Shown one piece after another: positions 34,251 to 46,667 of a stretch of 64,000 nucleotides of DNA. The notes beneath the pieces were generated by a model that was not told the origin of the DNA, did not search any database, and saw only the letters and a list, made by a program, of their open reading frames with translations. The DNA is from Beroe forskalii (Eukaryota > Ctenophora > Nuda > Beroida > Beroidae). Position 1 is the first letter of the stretch. Each line of letters begins with the position of its first letter. The stretch covers positions 62,001 through 126,000 of the forward strand of contig WFMF01000071.1 in NCBI GenBank assembly GCA_011033025.1, in the 5' to 3' direction. A program made the translations under genes and the position numbers.

Positions 34251-36187
34251 CTGAAGGAAATAATTACAACACGGTTAGCGGGTTTTAGGGCTCCCATTTA
34301 ACGAATTACAAGAAAGGTCAGCCATACCATGGACTATAGATAAGAAATTCAAGGGGCTAGATGATATTCAAAGATGCATTTCCAGGGACCAGATATGCGA
34401 TACAAGGAACAATCCGAGGCCTGTACAATATCAACATATGAGACAAGAAGTTAAATTCATAGTAAGGAAATAACCAAGTATTTTAAAGCAATGAAGGACT
34501 ATGTATCTTAAACGGAACAAGCATGATCTACAAGGGCTAGCAATCAAATTAAAACCTCTGTGACAAATCAAACGGTTGAATGGACATTTTATATCAGGGG
34601 CTGTGACGATGAAGACCCGATATATAGTCAACTTCAACTTCCATGGATGGTCAGCACAAGTCTGTAAATAGACTTTTAATTGAAGTTAAATTCTCTATGT
34701 CAGCAATGTGTCTTCATGATTTATATTAACGGTCAACGGGCAAGTCCGTCAAGAGGTTAAATATCAGTGTTATTTATAAGTTTTGTTTTTTATATCATAC
34801 ATAAGCGAGCTGGTGGAGTCTAAGACCCGAGAAAACCAAAACTATGACATGGTCGAATATGATATGACCCCCATTCAGAACTAGTGGTACACACTGCACA
34901 ATGATCATGATAATGGTCATGAATCAATGGAGTTGCTCAGACCGCGTCTCAATAAACTTGACCACCATGGTGCTAAATGTGACTACCATCAAACCGCAAG
35001 TTGGAATAGTGGTGTAACACCGAGAACAATAAGCACCGCTCAGTGGTGTAGTGACCCTTAGTGACGCATTTCTCACGATCCCAGCTACCGGTGTAGCACG
35101 GTAAACACGGGTATATCTGCCGGTAGTATTCCAGTGATTAGGGGGCTGAGAGTGACGTCATTATCAGGGTTTAATATGGAGTCCTGTGGACATCAGACCG
35201 CCTATATGATATCGTACGTCTACACAGCAAAACGAATACAATGTGTGGCAGCTATTATTATATACCGAGTGTGATTGAGCAGTGTACGCACTAAATTCAT
35301 TTGCGTATAAACGTTCGTGGGTGCAACAGAATATCGCGTGTTTAAGCTCAGTAGCGTACCATCTCATGGCACTCATCCCTCTGTTTGGTCATGTGACTCT
35401 GAGTCACGTGACTTTATTAGCGTGGCCCTGGTCACGTGGCTCACACAGATTATCCCTAATCCACTGATCAAAGCCTTTTCCTCACGCAGATGTTTCTTCA
35501 GAGCTTCCAATGGATTTATACACGGGGTGGTGCCCCCAATTTCACCTTTACAACTCAGCAGCTCCGCCACCCTACCACGGTACACATTGCCTCAAATTAA
35601 TAGAAAGACCGGGGAAAGGACTTACGTTGTGAATGAAAAAAGCTTTCACAAATTACAAGCTCGGTTGCGCAATTTCATTATATTCCGGATATAGAAAAAA
35701 GCAATTTAATTTTGAAAGTTTTCTCCGCGACCACATGTCAAGTATTCAGTAACGAATTAGTCATATCGTCAACACAAGTTCACTCCTACAAGCAATCACA
35801 TTTGTGACATTGGGTCCTCCAATCAGAAGGGAGTGTACAGATCACGTGCCGTCCTGTTGCTAAGTGTTTTCATGGTGACCTAGTTGTTCTCATGGTGACC
35901 TAGCTGGTTGGGAATCTTGTTGGGATTTCAAACCACTGATTATATGACGGGCTGCTAACTGATTAGAAACTGGCTCGAGTATTGACCGATATCAGCAATG
36001 AAAAGGCTATATTCTTATGTCCCCTGTATCTTTTGGGCGAATATTTGGCCTTGCAACTGTCAGCGTCAAATACTATCATTGGTATCTTAAAATTATTGTC
36101 TGTTATCACCAATCAATAAATGTGCTATACTAGAGCATTTCGTATAATTTTTTGCTTGTTTAAAATGCTAACAAGAGTCCGTTTCAG
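34251..36187 (+). other. Intron remainder upstream of the nested gene
   Basis: No coding exon seen. It would contain the nested gene's promoter on the minus strand. It holds one perfect GTCACGTGAC (35403-35412), a nearby GTCACGTGGC, and a TGACGTCATTATCAGG segment (about 35153) shared with 47646. Confidence 0.5.
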
Positions 36188-36258
36188 GATTTGGTGAGGC
36201 TGAGTATTCTTTGGACATGGAATTCGCTGATCAGGCTGTCGACCCTGCCCCGCCTCCG
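36188..36258 (+). CDS. Ferlin linker exon before C2F
   Basis: 71 nt after CCGTTTCAG, phase 1 to phase 0 before GTAATA. Acidic then proline-rich (EAEYSLDMEFADQAVDPAPP). This corresponds in position to the acidic linker before the DWWSK motif in dysferlin. The donor is weak. Confidence 0.65.
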
Positions 36259-37154
36259 GTAATAGCCAGTGTTTTTAATTTGTTTGTTGTGTGTTAGCGT
36301 GTTTGTATGATTTTATGATAATGCCTATATTGTGTTCTATAAACTGTTTTTCTGTGTCCCACTCAATATCAAACTCAAAGCCTTTATTTAAAGACCCATA
36401 ATATGTGGCAACTGACAAATAGAAATGAAGTACAGTTGAACTGAATTGCAGCTGCTTTTGTAAACGGACTCTCCACACCAATCCCACATTGCTACGACTC
36501 CTCACTTTGTACTTCAATCCCACAGCCACCACTTCACTTAATTTGCTGCTGACCACGTTGCTACCTCTATTATTACCTAGCTTTTCCTTCCAGGGGGTAT
36601 GTTTTCCACAAGTTGACTCCATTCTGGAGAAATAGGTGCTTCATCAATGAGCCATTTCAGATTGTGATAATGATGTTCATGTCATTCAGCCGCCAATTTG
36701 CCGTGTGGCAATTCCAGCAACTTCATACCGAACTAGTGCTATTGGTGTAGAACACTAGAACGTAGTATGAACACTGAACACTGAACAGTTAGCGTATAAT
36801 CCAGCATCCATTGTCAAGTTTTGGATGCAAATTCACTGTATCATGAAATTAGGAAGAGGTCAAGATGAATAACCAACGTAATCAGCTTGGTAGCTTGAAA
36901 AGACCCCATTGGTTAATAGAACATTTTGACAGTCTCTGAAAAACCCTCACCCTTGAACACCTTCAAGATAACCAATTCGCACTACTTCCTCCAGACCCTA
37001 GCCTTGTTCAGTGTCCACTCTTCCCTAGTCCTTAGTCCCTACTCAACCCCAACCTCTCTCCCATAGACCACACCCTCCATTCCTAATAAACCAAAGCCCA
37101 CATCCCACTGACCAGACCCCATCTGTCCAGTGACCACCTGTCCATTGCTGATCA
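36259..37154 (+). other. Intron, nothing recognised
   Basis: Unique sequence, becoming C-rich from about 36950. A 115-codon minus-strand ORF near 36275-36622 has no recognisable domain and is probably chance. Confidence 0.5.
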
Positions 37155-37565
37155 TTCGTCCCTGCAGGCACCGACCAGCAGCTCCACTCCCTCCCCTTCC
37201 CCTTACTCCCACTCCCTGACTATATCCCCTGCAGGCACCGACCAGCAGCTCCACTCCCTCCCCTTCCCCTTACTCCCACTCACTACTCCACTGCAGGCAC
37301 CGACCAGCAGCTCCACTCCCTCCCCTTCCCCTTACTCCCACTCTGACTATATCCCCCTGCAGGCACCGACCAGCAGCTCCACTCCCTCCACTCCCCCCTA
37401 CTCCCACTCCCTGACTATATCCCCCTGCAGGCACCGACCAGCAGCTCCACTCCCTCCCCTTCCCCTTACTCCCACTCCCTGACTATATCCCCTGCAGGCA
37501 CCGACCAGCAGCTCCACTCCCTCCCCTTCCCCCTACTCCCACTCTCTGACTATGTCCCCCTGCAG
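37155..37565 (+). repeat. Six upstream copies of an acceptor junction
   Basis: Six 65-69-bp units, each with CTGCAG|GCACCGACCAGCAGC, followed by CT/C-rich intron-like filler; the seventh copy is the real junction at 37566. Junctions lie near 37167, 37234, 37296, 37362, 37428 and 37498. The copied exon part is 19 bases, reading APTSSS. Spacing is not a multiple of three in at least the last unit (68 bases). Confidence 0.92.
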
Positions 37566-37826
37566 GCACCGACCAGCAGCTCCAGCGAGGAGGGAGAGTT
37601 TAAGGAGGACGTTGACTGGTGGAGCAAGTACTACAGCTCCAGTGGGAACGAGCAGCTAGGAAGAGTGTACCGAGAGAAGGGCTACGAGAACATGGTGGTA
37701 TTTGAGGAGGAGCTGGAGAACTACTTCGACAACTTCACAGACCTCGCTCAGAGCTTCCCCCTCTTCCACGGCAAGAGACACGAGGACGAGGATCTAGATG
37801 AGGATAAGGCTGTCGGATACTTCAAG
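37566..37826 (+). CDS. Ferlin exon: DWWSK linker before C2F
   Basis: 87 codons, phase 0 both ends, GTATGT donor. It opens APTSSSSEEGEF, then VDWWSKYYSS, a motif present in nearly all ferlins, and FEEELENYFDNFTDLAQSFP with KRHEDED and AVGYFK. Confidence 0.94.
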
Positions 37827-38013
37827 GTATGTGGGCAGGGCTGCAATATCTTGTTCTAAGTTTACAGCATAAGGAGTGTATGGTTTTGGTCATATTATCT
37901 GGTTACACTCCATACCCACTACCCTTAGACATTATTATTCCCATGTAATGACCCCATGTTGGTTGTCCAACTCCCTTCCCCACTCCCCCTCTAAACTCTC
38001 CTCCTCCCTGCAG

Positions 38014-38429
38014 GGTACATTCCGTGTGTATCCCCTGCCAGCAGACGGCAGTGACCCACCCCCAAGAATGCTGAAGAACGTCCCCTGCAACCAGCTAGTG
38101 GAGGTCCTCGTCAGGGTCTACATTGTCAAGGCCTTCGAGCTGCAGCCCCAGGACCCTAACGGACTCAGCGACCCCTACCTGGCCCTCAAGCTAGGTCGCT
38201 TCAAGGTCAAGGACAGGGAGAACTACGTGCCTAAGAACCTGAGCCCAACCTTCGGTAAGATGTTCGAGTTGGACGGGACACTGCCTCTGGAGTCTGAGCT
38301 CAGAGTCCAGATATTCGATTACGATCTGCTGTCTGGAGACGATCTGATCGGAGAGACGAAGATAGATCTGGAGAACAGATTCCTGAGTGCTAGGAGGGGA
38401 GTCTGCGGTCTGCCCAAGAGATACTACAT
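38014..38429 (+). CDS. Ferlin exon: C2F
   Basis: Acceptor CTCCCTGCAG, donor GTAAGT, phase 0 to 2. GTFRVYPLPADGSDPP, then LVEVLVRVYIVKAFELQPQD, PNGLSDPYLALKLG, FDYDLLSGDDLIGETKIDLE and CGLPKRYY. A complete C2 domain with all aspartate positions of a calcium-binding C2. Confidence 0.96.
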
Positions 38430-39153
38430 GTAAGTTTTTCTTGGTATTATTAAGGTGAGGTGTTCTTCATATCAATCCAAAGCTATAAAAGTATAGACCT
38501 CGTAACGGAAAATGGCCCAATCATCATTGTTTTGATAGAACTCTAACCTATTTTAGATGCAAGTAAGAGCAAAAGAAAAGAATAAATTTATTGAAAATTT
38601 CATGCAAGTTAAAATTTATTTCAACTGTGAAATTTGTCTTAATTAGTCAACACCCGTTAGTGAATCAAAGCAAGGCTGGTTTATATTCTTTTGCAGCATT
38701 TTGTGATTTCATCATATTCTTTATTTAACCTCTTCCACTCTACCAGTACGCCTAAATACCATGCTAGATTTGTCGAGGATTTGTAGAATTTACATTCGCT
38801 ACGTAAGCTCGACAATGTCATAATCATTATTCATTAAAACCGCTGCTAGGCCACGCCCTCATAACTTAGATTTGAGTTAATTGCTAATTAACTGCTCTAT
38901 TTGCTGGTTGCTCCTTTGTCAATGATGGTTCATGGTTAACTAGACCCGCCAACTCATGCACAAGGCAAAGTTATGTGGTTTTGTCCGGTTATTAGTGCCA
39001 GACACCTAGCCTCTATTCATAGGGCAGTAAATCCTGAGTGTGGTATGTGAGCCCTCTTCTCGCCTCGAATCTGTAGATTTTACAAGATCCACTACCAGTG
39101 AATCCATGGAATTTCCAGCTGTTAGATACATTCTAATGCAACCCCCGTTTCAT
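38430..39153 (+). other. Intron with a non-AG 3' end
   Basis: Starts with a strong GTAAGT. The homology-fitting exon begins at 39154, where the intron would end in TTTCAT instead of an AG. No convincing micro-exon restoring the phase to a canonical AG (for instance the one at 39168-39169) was found. Confidence 0.55.
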
Positions 39154-39299
39154 TGCTGGTCCCTACAAGTGGAGGGATGCCGAGCTGCCCAGACAGATCC
39201 TAGAGAAATGGTGTGCCACTCAGGCGCTCCCGGCGCCAGTCTGGCGAGGCAATTCACAAGTTTATGTTAACGGAAAAACATGCTGTCTAAGAGACTACG
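39154..39299 (+). CDS. Ferlin exon: end of C2F region
   Basis: From the phase-2 join it reads AGPYKWRDAELPRQILEKW, matching the SGPNQWRDQLRPSQLL region of dysferlin, then QVYVNGKTCCLRDY, and ends in phase 1 at GTACGT. The start is the uncertain point: only 39154 gives the right phase and homology, yet the preceding bases are AT. A TAA at 39134-39136 prevents extension upstream. Confidence 0.7.
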
Positions 39300-39404
39300 G
39301 TACGTATGGGAGTAGTTGCAACACAATCCTAATCCCCTTGCACTCGTATGTCAAAATTCAATAAATGCATTCCTGGAAAAATTCAAGGCCCTGCTTGCAC
39401 TTGA

Positions 39405-39707
<303 letters not shown>

Positions 39708-39852
39708 TGAGTCATGCCATTCTCAAATCTTGCATTCCGTTTATCTTCTCTTTTCTCGGTGATGTTTTAGCATATCTTATAGAAGTTAAATTTACCTTTT
39801 TCTGCATCTCTCAATGAAACGAGGATCGAGCTCCTAGTCAGGGACGAAATGG

Positions 39853-42800
39853 AATCCCGTGCTTTTTTCGTGTTAATGGACAGTTAGGAGTGGTTCTAGG
39901 TATTTTAGGCTATGCTGAATCGATCTAGCTATGCCGACATTTTTTATTTTGATGACGACACCGAGTTTTGGCCACGCCCATTTTTGCCCCGTATGCGCAA
40001 GCCATAGGATCGAAAAATTTTCATTTTGCACTTCAAATGGTGTATAATAGATCGAAATAGGGTTTTTCGACACGAGAAACACGATGCAATCCTCAGATTT
40101 GGCTCAAAATGTTCACAGAACGGTCTAGAGGTGACCACACCCCTTTTTAGACCCACGCGTGAGCCCAAAATGACAAAATTCCCATTTCCTGATACCCATG
40201 GCATGTGATATGTCAAAATAGGGGTTTTTCGACACGAGAAACACGATGCAATCCTCAGAATTGACCAAAGAGGTTCATAGAATGATTAACAGGTGACCAC
40301 ACCCCTTTTTAGGCCCATGTGAGTTCCAAAAATTACTCGAAAATTCCATTTCCTGACACCCATAGCATGCGATTTGTCGAAATAGTGCTTTTCTGGCACG
40401 AGAAACACAATGCAATGCTCAGATTTGACCAAAAAGGTTCACAGAACGATTTAGAAATGACTACACCCCCTTTCTTAGGCCCATGTGAGACACCAGAATG
40501 CCAAGATTACATTTACTGATACCCATGACAGGAGAAACACGATTCTCTATTTAGCTTCAGCCTAAAATGCTCCCATCAATCATTCAGAATGAAAGATCCA
40601 GTTTAAAGCAAAATATCGACATTATTGTGAATCTACTACTGGACCCAGGCGGCACCCAGGAGAGGGAGTTTCAGGCCGAGAGGCGGAGACGAGCGCTCCC
40701 ATGCTCTTGGGCCCCCGGATGGGACTAGAGTCCCGTTCCTCCCCAGTTGCCACCCTGCCAGAGCAGGATGACGTTGTCAGCTGAGCAGCGGGGTCAGGCT
40801 CCTTCCCTGGTGACCGGAGCGAGGGCTACCTCCGCGACATCCTCTAGGGACAGCTAAACTGTTATCCTGATACCCAAGACACTTGTCCCGAGGGATAGAG
40901 AGAGTCATCGCCAGTTCTCTTAGACACAAGGCGACCAGCCTAGTTAACGTCTAGCTAACGACCCTGTTAAGTTTGAACCTGTCCACGATGTCGGTGTTTG
41001 CACAGTACTATTCACAAATTTTGGATTTGGATTTGGATTCAAAATTTGCACATAACTCCCTGTATTTTGCGGTCCAATTGTTGTCCCGCAGCTTTTCATA
41101 CCTCTTACGAGACTCCTTCCTTCAGGTATCAAGTTCCGAATCCCGAGGTATTTTCCGTTGCCTTCTCCTTATCTTTGCCCTCAAGTCCCTCCTGGCTTTC
41201 TTCACCTCAGGCGCATCCCACGGAAGTGGTTTAATCTTCGCTGACACATATGTCAGTTCAGTCGCCGAGTTGAAGGCACCATGAATAGACGACGAGAGCT
41301 CAGATGCCGATGTGTCCATTTTTTCGACAGAGTCAATATTCCTGAACACCTCTACTACAGATCATGATGAAACATATTGTTATGCCATCAATAATGTTCT
41401 GTTACATAGTTTCAAATGTTCTGAGGGATGACAGAGCATTCAAAATTTGGTCGTTGTCACTAGAATCTTAGAATGCTTCAAAAAGTCTTGAATGGTCCCT
41501 GTTTTTCAACTATACCTATGTAGCTTCCTGAATCAAAATGATCACATCATCTAGAAAGAGGATGCAATTTCGAGGCAACACAGAAATTGTGTGTCAGCTT
41601 AAAGTGATCGTGGCCACTGAAAACCCATTTTGGTAAGTATGTGCTAATAATTGTAAGTCCATAAGCTACAACATATGGAATTGACAAGAATTCATTACAA
41701 AAATAACTACAAAATACATAAGATAAATATCATTGCCCCATGTTTTATCATTGTCACATCTTTTATCATTAGAGTTTACTTTAGCAAAAAAAGGAATATG
41801 ATTATAGCTTCAGTAGCCTCTTTGATATTGGGCTGCTAAGATGGTTATTATATTCAAAGCACCAAGTTGGTGGAGAGTTGCCACCAACACCAGTCCCCAC
41901 ATACATTTAAGTTAAATATTTCAGGTGCAGCTTAATTGCTCTGGTTTAAAAACGAAAAATCAGATTTCTTCCAGAATGCTCAATGGAGTTGGCGATATGC
42001 ATTTGTAAACTTGTACAAAGAAACTGAGTGCTCTCAAGGTGCATATGTGCCATACATAACTTCCAGTGTTCTGAAGTATGTGGTAGGTGGTGGCCATGAC
42101 TGACGACTGCACTGTGAGGATAAGGATGGAGGAAACTTGTTTTGAAACTGTTGATTGTGTGAATATAAAAGGGAAAACTTCTTCATTTGAAAGTGATTCA
42201 CAACTGGATCATTCATTTCAAAAAATTCAGTATCAGTCTCATTCAAGACAGAAGCATTAGAGATCCTTTTACCGACTGTGTTTTGTTTTTTCATGTGTAT
42301 CCTTAATCAAAATCATGATAAATAAAATCAAAATCATGATAAATAAAATCATGAATAAATAAATAATCATGAAATAATAAATATCCAGGATATCAATTTT
42401 TGTTGATTTTTCGCATGCAACATGGGGCTACATTCGACAAAATGGATTTGGCGTTCTGAGCGATTAATGGCAGCATTTCAGGCTTGAATTAAAAGATTAA
42501 ATATAGAGTTATGTTTCTCGTTACATAGAACCACTATTCCTCATGCCATGGTTAGGTATCAGGAAATGTAACTTTTGTCATTCTAGGGTCTCGCGTGAGT
42601 CTTTAAAGGAATTAGGTCACTTATAAATCGTTCTGTGAACCTTTTTGGTCAAATCTGAGCATTGCATTGTGTTTCTCGTGCCAGAAAAGCACTATTTTGA
42701 CATATCACTGTATGCTATGGGTGTCAGAAAATGGAATTTTTGAGTAATTTTTGGAACTCACATGGGTCAACAAAAGGGGTGTGGTCACCTGTTAATCGTT

Positions 42801-43229
42801 CTATGAAGCTCTTTGGTCAATTCTGAGGATCGTATTGTGTTTCTCGTGTCGAAAAACCCCTATTTTGACATATCACATGCCATGGGTATCAGGAAATGGG
42901 AATTTTGTCATTTTGGGCTCACGCGTGGGTCTAAAAAAGGGTGTGGTCACCTCTAGACCGTTCTGTGAACATTTTGAGCCAAATCTGAGGATTGCATCGT
43001 GTTTCTCGTGTCGAAAAACCCCTATTTCGATCTATTATACACCATTTGAAGTGCAAAATAAAAAATTTTCGATCCTATGGCATGCGCATACAGGGTAAAA
43101 ATGGGCGTGGCCAAAACTCGGTGTCGTCATCAAAATAAAAAATGTCGGCATAGCTAAATCGATTCAGCATAGCCTAAAATACCTGGAACCACTCCAAACT
43201 GTCCATTAACACGAAAAAAGCACGGGATT
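39853..43229. mobile_element. Foldback-like element with long inverted arms
   Basis: The left arm (39853-about 40591) is repeated inverted at about 42455-43229, starting at the same terminal sequence AATCCCGTGCTTTTTTCGTG. Each arm is itself made of about four ~180-bp tandem units with TTTTTCGACACGAGAAACAC and GGTGACCACACCCC. The middle (40592-42454) shows no transposase; it contains a LINE remnant. Long arms made of tandem repeats recall foldback (FB/TU-type) elements. No clear target duplication was seen. It lies inside the C2F-C2G ferlin intron. Confidence 0.8.
41000..41349 (-). pseudogene. LINE remnant, endonuclease-RT linker
   Basis: On the minus strand, two overlapping frames read IKPLPWDAPEVKKARRDLRA and later ESRKRYEKLRDNNWTAKYRE. 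The pattern PW-W-like/D-x-x-V-x-x-A-R followed by basic RRxR and KYREL is usual between the endonuclease and reverse transcriptase of non-LTR elements. A frame change separates the two parts. Confidence 0.5.
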
Positions 43230-43280
43230 TCTATATTGACCAATTGGGCCTTGACTATCCGTTGAAATAATCCATTCTAA

Positions 43281-43897
<617 letters not shown>

Positions 43898-43960
43898 TAA
43901 AGCGTCAGATTTTGCTAATTATTCGTTACACGCGATCAGACACTAATCTCCTTTCTGCAG

Positions 43961-44151
43961 GGCTTCTAGAGCTGAACCTGAACTTCATGCCGAAAGCCAA
44001 CAAGTTCCCAAAGAGCGTTACGCTCGATGACTTGCCGGACAACGAGAAGGGTAAACCCGTACCGATGGTGTCGCTCTTCGATCAGAAGAACGTGAAGGGC
44101 TGGTGGCCCATGTACGAGGAGGGAGGTCCTGATACTCCGCGTGAACTTACC
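43961..44151 (+). CDS. Ferlin exon: C2G end
   Basis: Acceptor CTTTCTGCAG, donor GTGAGT, phases 1 and 0. LLELNLNFMPKANKFPKSVT, then VSLFDQKNVKGWWPMYEE. SLF-QK-VKGWWP is a ferlin hallmark. Confidence 0.95.
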
Positions 44152-44169
44152 GTGAGTTGACACGCTTGA

Positions 44170-44240
44170 GTGCGTTACATGTGACGCGTTAGTGCGTTAC
44201 ATGTGACGCTTTAGTGCGTTACAATTTACATGTGACGCGT
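44170..44240 (+). repeat. Short tandem repeat after a donor
   Basis: Three units of GTGCGTTACATGTGACGCGT or close variants begin about 20 bases after the preceding splice donor. Confidence 0.7.
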
Positions 44241-44421
44241 TAAATGTGTCGCAAGAGATCTCATGGCGCAAAATACTTGATTAATTGTAATTATAAGAAA
44301 AAAGTTAAGAAAACAAACAATCCCAAATAGTGATTCTGAATTCCTGGAATATTTCTAAACAATAATTGATTATGAAATATGAATGTTAATTCGACAATAA
44401 ATCCATTGTCAATTTACCCAG

Positions 44422-44531
44422 GGAAAAGTTGAGATGGAGCTTGAGATACTGTCCAAGGAGGACTCAGAAGCAAAACCCGCTGGTAAAGGCCAGGAGGAGC
44501 CCAACGAAAACCCGCATCTGGACCCTCCAAA
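44422..44531 (+). CDS. Ferlin exon: pre-membrane segment
   Basis: Acceptor TTTACCCAG, donor GTAAGA, phases 0 and 2. GKVEMELEILSKEDSEAKPA, GKGQEEPNENPHLDPP: matches the GKVEMTLEI and PAGKGRDEPNMNP run in myoferlin. Confidence 0.93.
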
Positions 44532-44708
44532 GTAAGAATAAACTTGAGTTATTTCTTCCCGAAAAATCGAGCTAATGTCCGTTCTTCAAGTTTATTATTA
44601 TTATTTTATCTGTTAAAGTCTTTCGTGTGTCTGATAAAGAGTAGGACTGGAGACTGTTCTTGGAAACATATTGTTGAGTTCTACTTAGTCTAAATGTAAA
44701 ACTTTCAG

Positions 44709-44856
44709 CCGTCCCGCGACGTCCTTCCTGTGGTTCACGTCCCCGTGGAAGTCTCTGCGTTACATCATCTGGAACAACTACAAGTGGTACATCATCGGGG
44801 GCCTCATCCTGCTCCTGATACTGGCCATGGTCGGCCTCTTCATCTACTCTGCACCG
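44709..44856 (+). CDS. Ferlin exon: membrane anchor
   Basis: It reads RPATSFLWFTSPWKSLRYII, then WNNYKWYIIGG and the hydrophobic span LILLLILAMVGLFIYSAP. RP-TSFLWF plus a single C-terminal membrane helix is the tail-anchor of ferlins, leaving the C2 domains in the cytosol. Ends in phase 0 at GTATGT. Confidence 0.96.
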
Positions 44857-45020
44857 GTATGTCACGAGTTTATAGTGTAGCTGTTGATTTTAATCAACTT
44901 TATTACTGTGCAACAATTGATATATGCTTTCAATGAATAATCAACCAAATTTTCCATTGCGTATTTCTTTTATTCCAAAAAGCGACCATTGCTTACCCTT
45001 AACACTGACTCTTCTTGCAG

Positions 45021-45056
45021 GGCGCTCTGTCAGAGAAGATTATTGCAAAACTATGA
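45021..45056 (+). CDS. Ferlin last exon and stop
   Basis: After TCTTCTTGCAG: eleven residues (GALSEKIIAKL) and TGA. A short luminal/extracellular tail, as in other ferlins. Confidence 0.92.
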   Translation, partial: GALSEKIIAKL

Positions 45057-45103
45057 GTGTCGGATAAAATCCTCTTCACTTCATACCGCCCAACATCTCA
45101 CCC

Positions 45104-45109
45104 AATAAA
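45104..45109 (+). terminator. Polyadenylation signal of the ferlin gene
   Basis: AATAAA 48 bases after the ferlin stop codon, the only canonical signal close downstream; it implies a very short 3' UTR. Confidence 0.7.
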
Positions 45110-46329
45110 ACGTTTTATAAAAATCAAACTGAATTTTAATAATTTATTTTACATGTTTTAGTGCTCGATTATTTAAAAAAAATCCAGAACAGTGATGTTG
45201 TACTTTGAAATTGCTCGTGATTAAAGTGCAAAGAACGATATAGATTTATTGATTTAGTTTATTAGATCAACGGATGTTTTCAAAATACTGCTTAGCCGTA
45301 TTTTCCTGCAAAATAGAACTGCGCAAAAATGTGGTATCCGTGAGCAAATAACATACTAACATACGTTGATAGAAATGAAATAGCGTATCTGCTGTGCCCT
45401 CTTTCATTATATCTTTTGTTTGTGTTGTTTGTTTTATTTTGATACATTTTATTAAAATGAATCGTTGAATCGCATTGTTTTTGGTGTGTTCGCTACAATT
45501 TGTCCCACAGAGTAGCGAAACACCCCGAAACATTTGAATTCAATGATCGCTCCTATCAGAATGTGATATTAGCGATAAGAAGATTTCAAGTGAATGATTT
45601 AATATTATTTTATTTGAAATATCTGAAAATATCTAAGTTTAGAATGTATATAAAGACAAAATGTAAATAAAACAAATCTTTTCAAGCTGGTCTTGGAAAT
45701 GCTTTTGATGGACTGTAGGACATTTTGCCGAAAGTTGTATGTTTTTCGGACAACCGTGAATATAGTTTCACTAAGATTTTTGGTTTTGCTAATTTAAATA
45801 TTGTGTTAGTTAATGAATATGATTTGAATTAATTACAAGTGTTGAAATTTGCATTCAATTGAACTGTTAATTCACTCTGCCTCTTGTAAAACTTCATTGT
45901 TTCATTAATTATTTCAGTCATTTTTAGGTATTTATATATTTGAATAACCTTGTTGCAGTTGAGTTTATATGCTTTCCAAATTTTGAATATTCGTTGCAAC
46001 AAAAATTAGCTTTAGAACGAGCTAGCATTTTGTAAAATACGTTAAAACTTATACTACAAAGTAGATCAATTCATCAAGATTATCATGATTCAATTATTTA
46101 TGATTAATGTTCCACCCTTTTATCATTGATGACCATTTGATCTAACCTATTTAAGTTATGATTGTATTTATTTGTTTGTAAATTGTGTTGTATTTCAAAA
46201 TATCTTGCTACTGCTGTATTTTAGTTTGAAATTGAATCATTCCATAATTGCTCCAAACGTCAAGATTTCGAGTTTCACTTGTCTGAATATAATTATAAAA
46301 CCTATCGGTCGTATGATTATGATACCGAT
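45110..46329. other. AT-rich intergenic DNA
   Basis: Nothing coding or repetitive that I can support in the first 1.2 kb past the ferlin gene. Confidence 0.5.
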
Positions 46330-46667
46330 GGCGAGGGGTCAGACAACCTCTGACAAGATACTTAGATACCGCCATTTGGTTCAACTTCAAGTTCAACTGT
46401 AGAGTCCCAGTACTTCTAAACAAGCGCGGCGGGCGCGCGCGCCCGCCGAAGCTGGCTAAGGGGTCAGACAACGTCTGACAAGTACGATGTATGACACGTT
46501 GAGGCCGCTGACGCCAGCCGCGATGAGAATCAGCGCCGCGCGCGCGGAGCTGATTCTCGAGAGGGTCTGTCAACGGCAGACAACCATCATAGCTAGGTGG
46601 TTGTTCTCGTTGTCAGGCGTTTTCCTAAGCCCGCATAGGTGTGTGTACGCGCCGCGCGAGCCGGCTA

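Noticed and set aside
36275..36622. 115-codon minus-strand ORF in a ferlin intron
   Set aside because: No recognisable motif and no supporting splice or polyadenylation signals.
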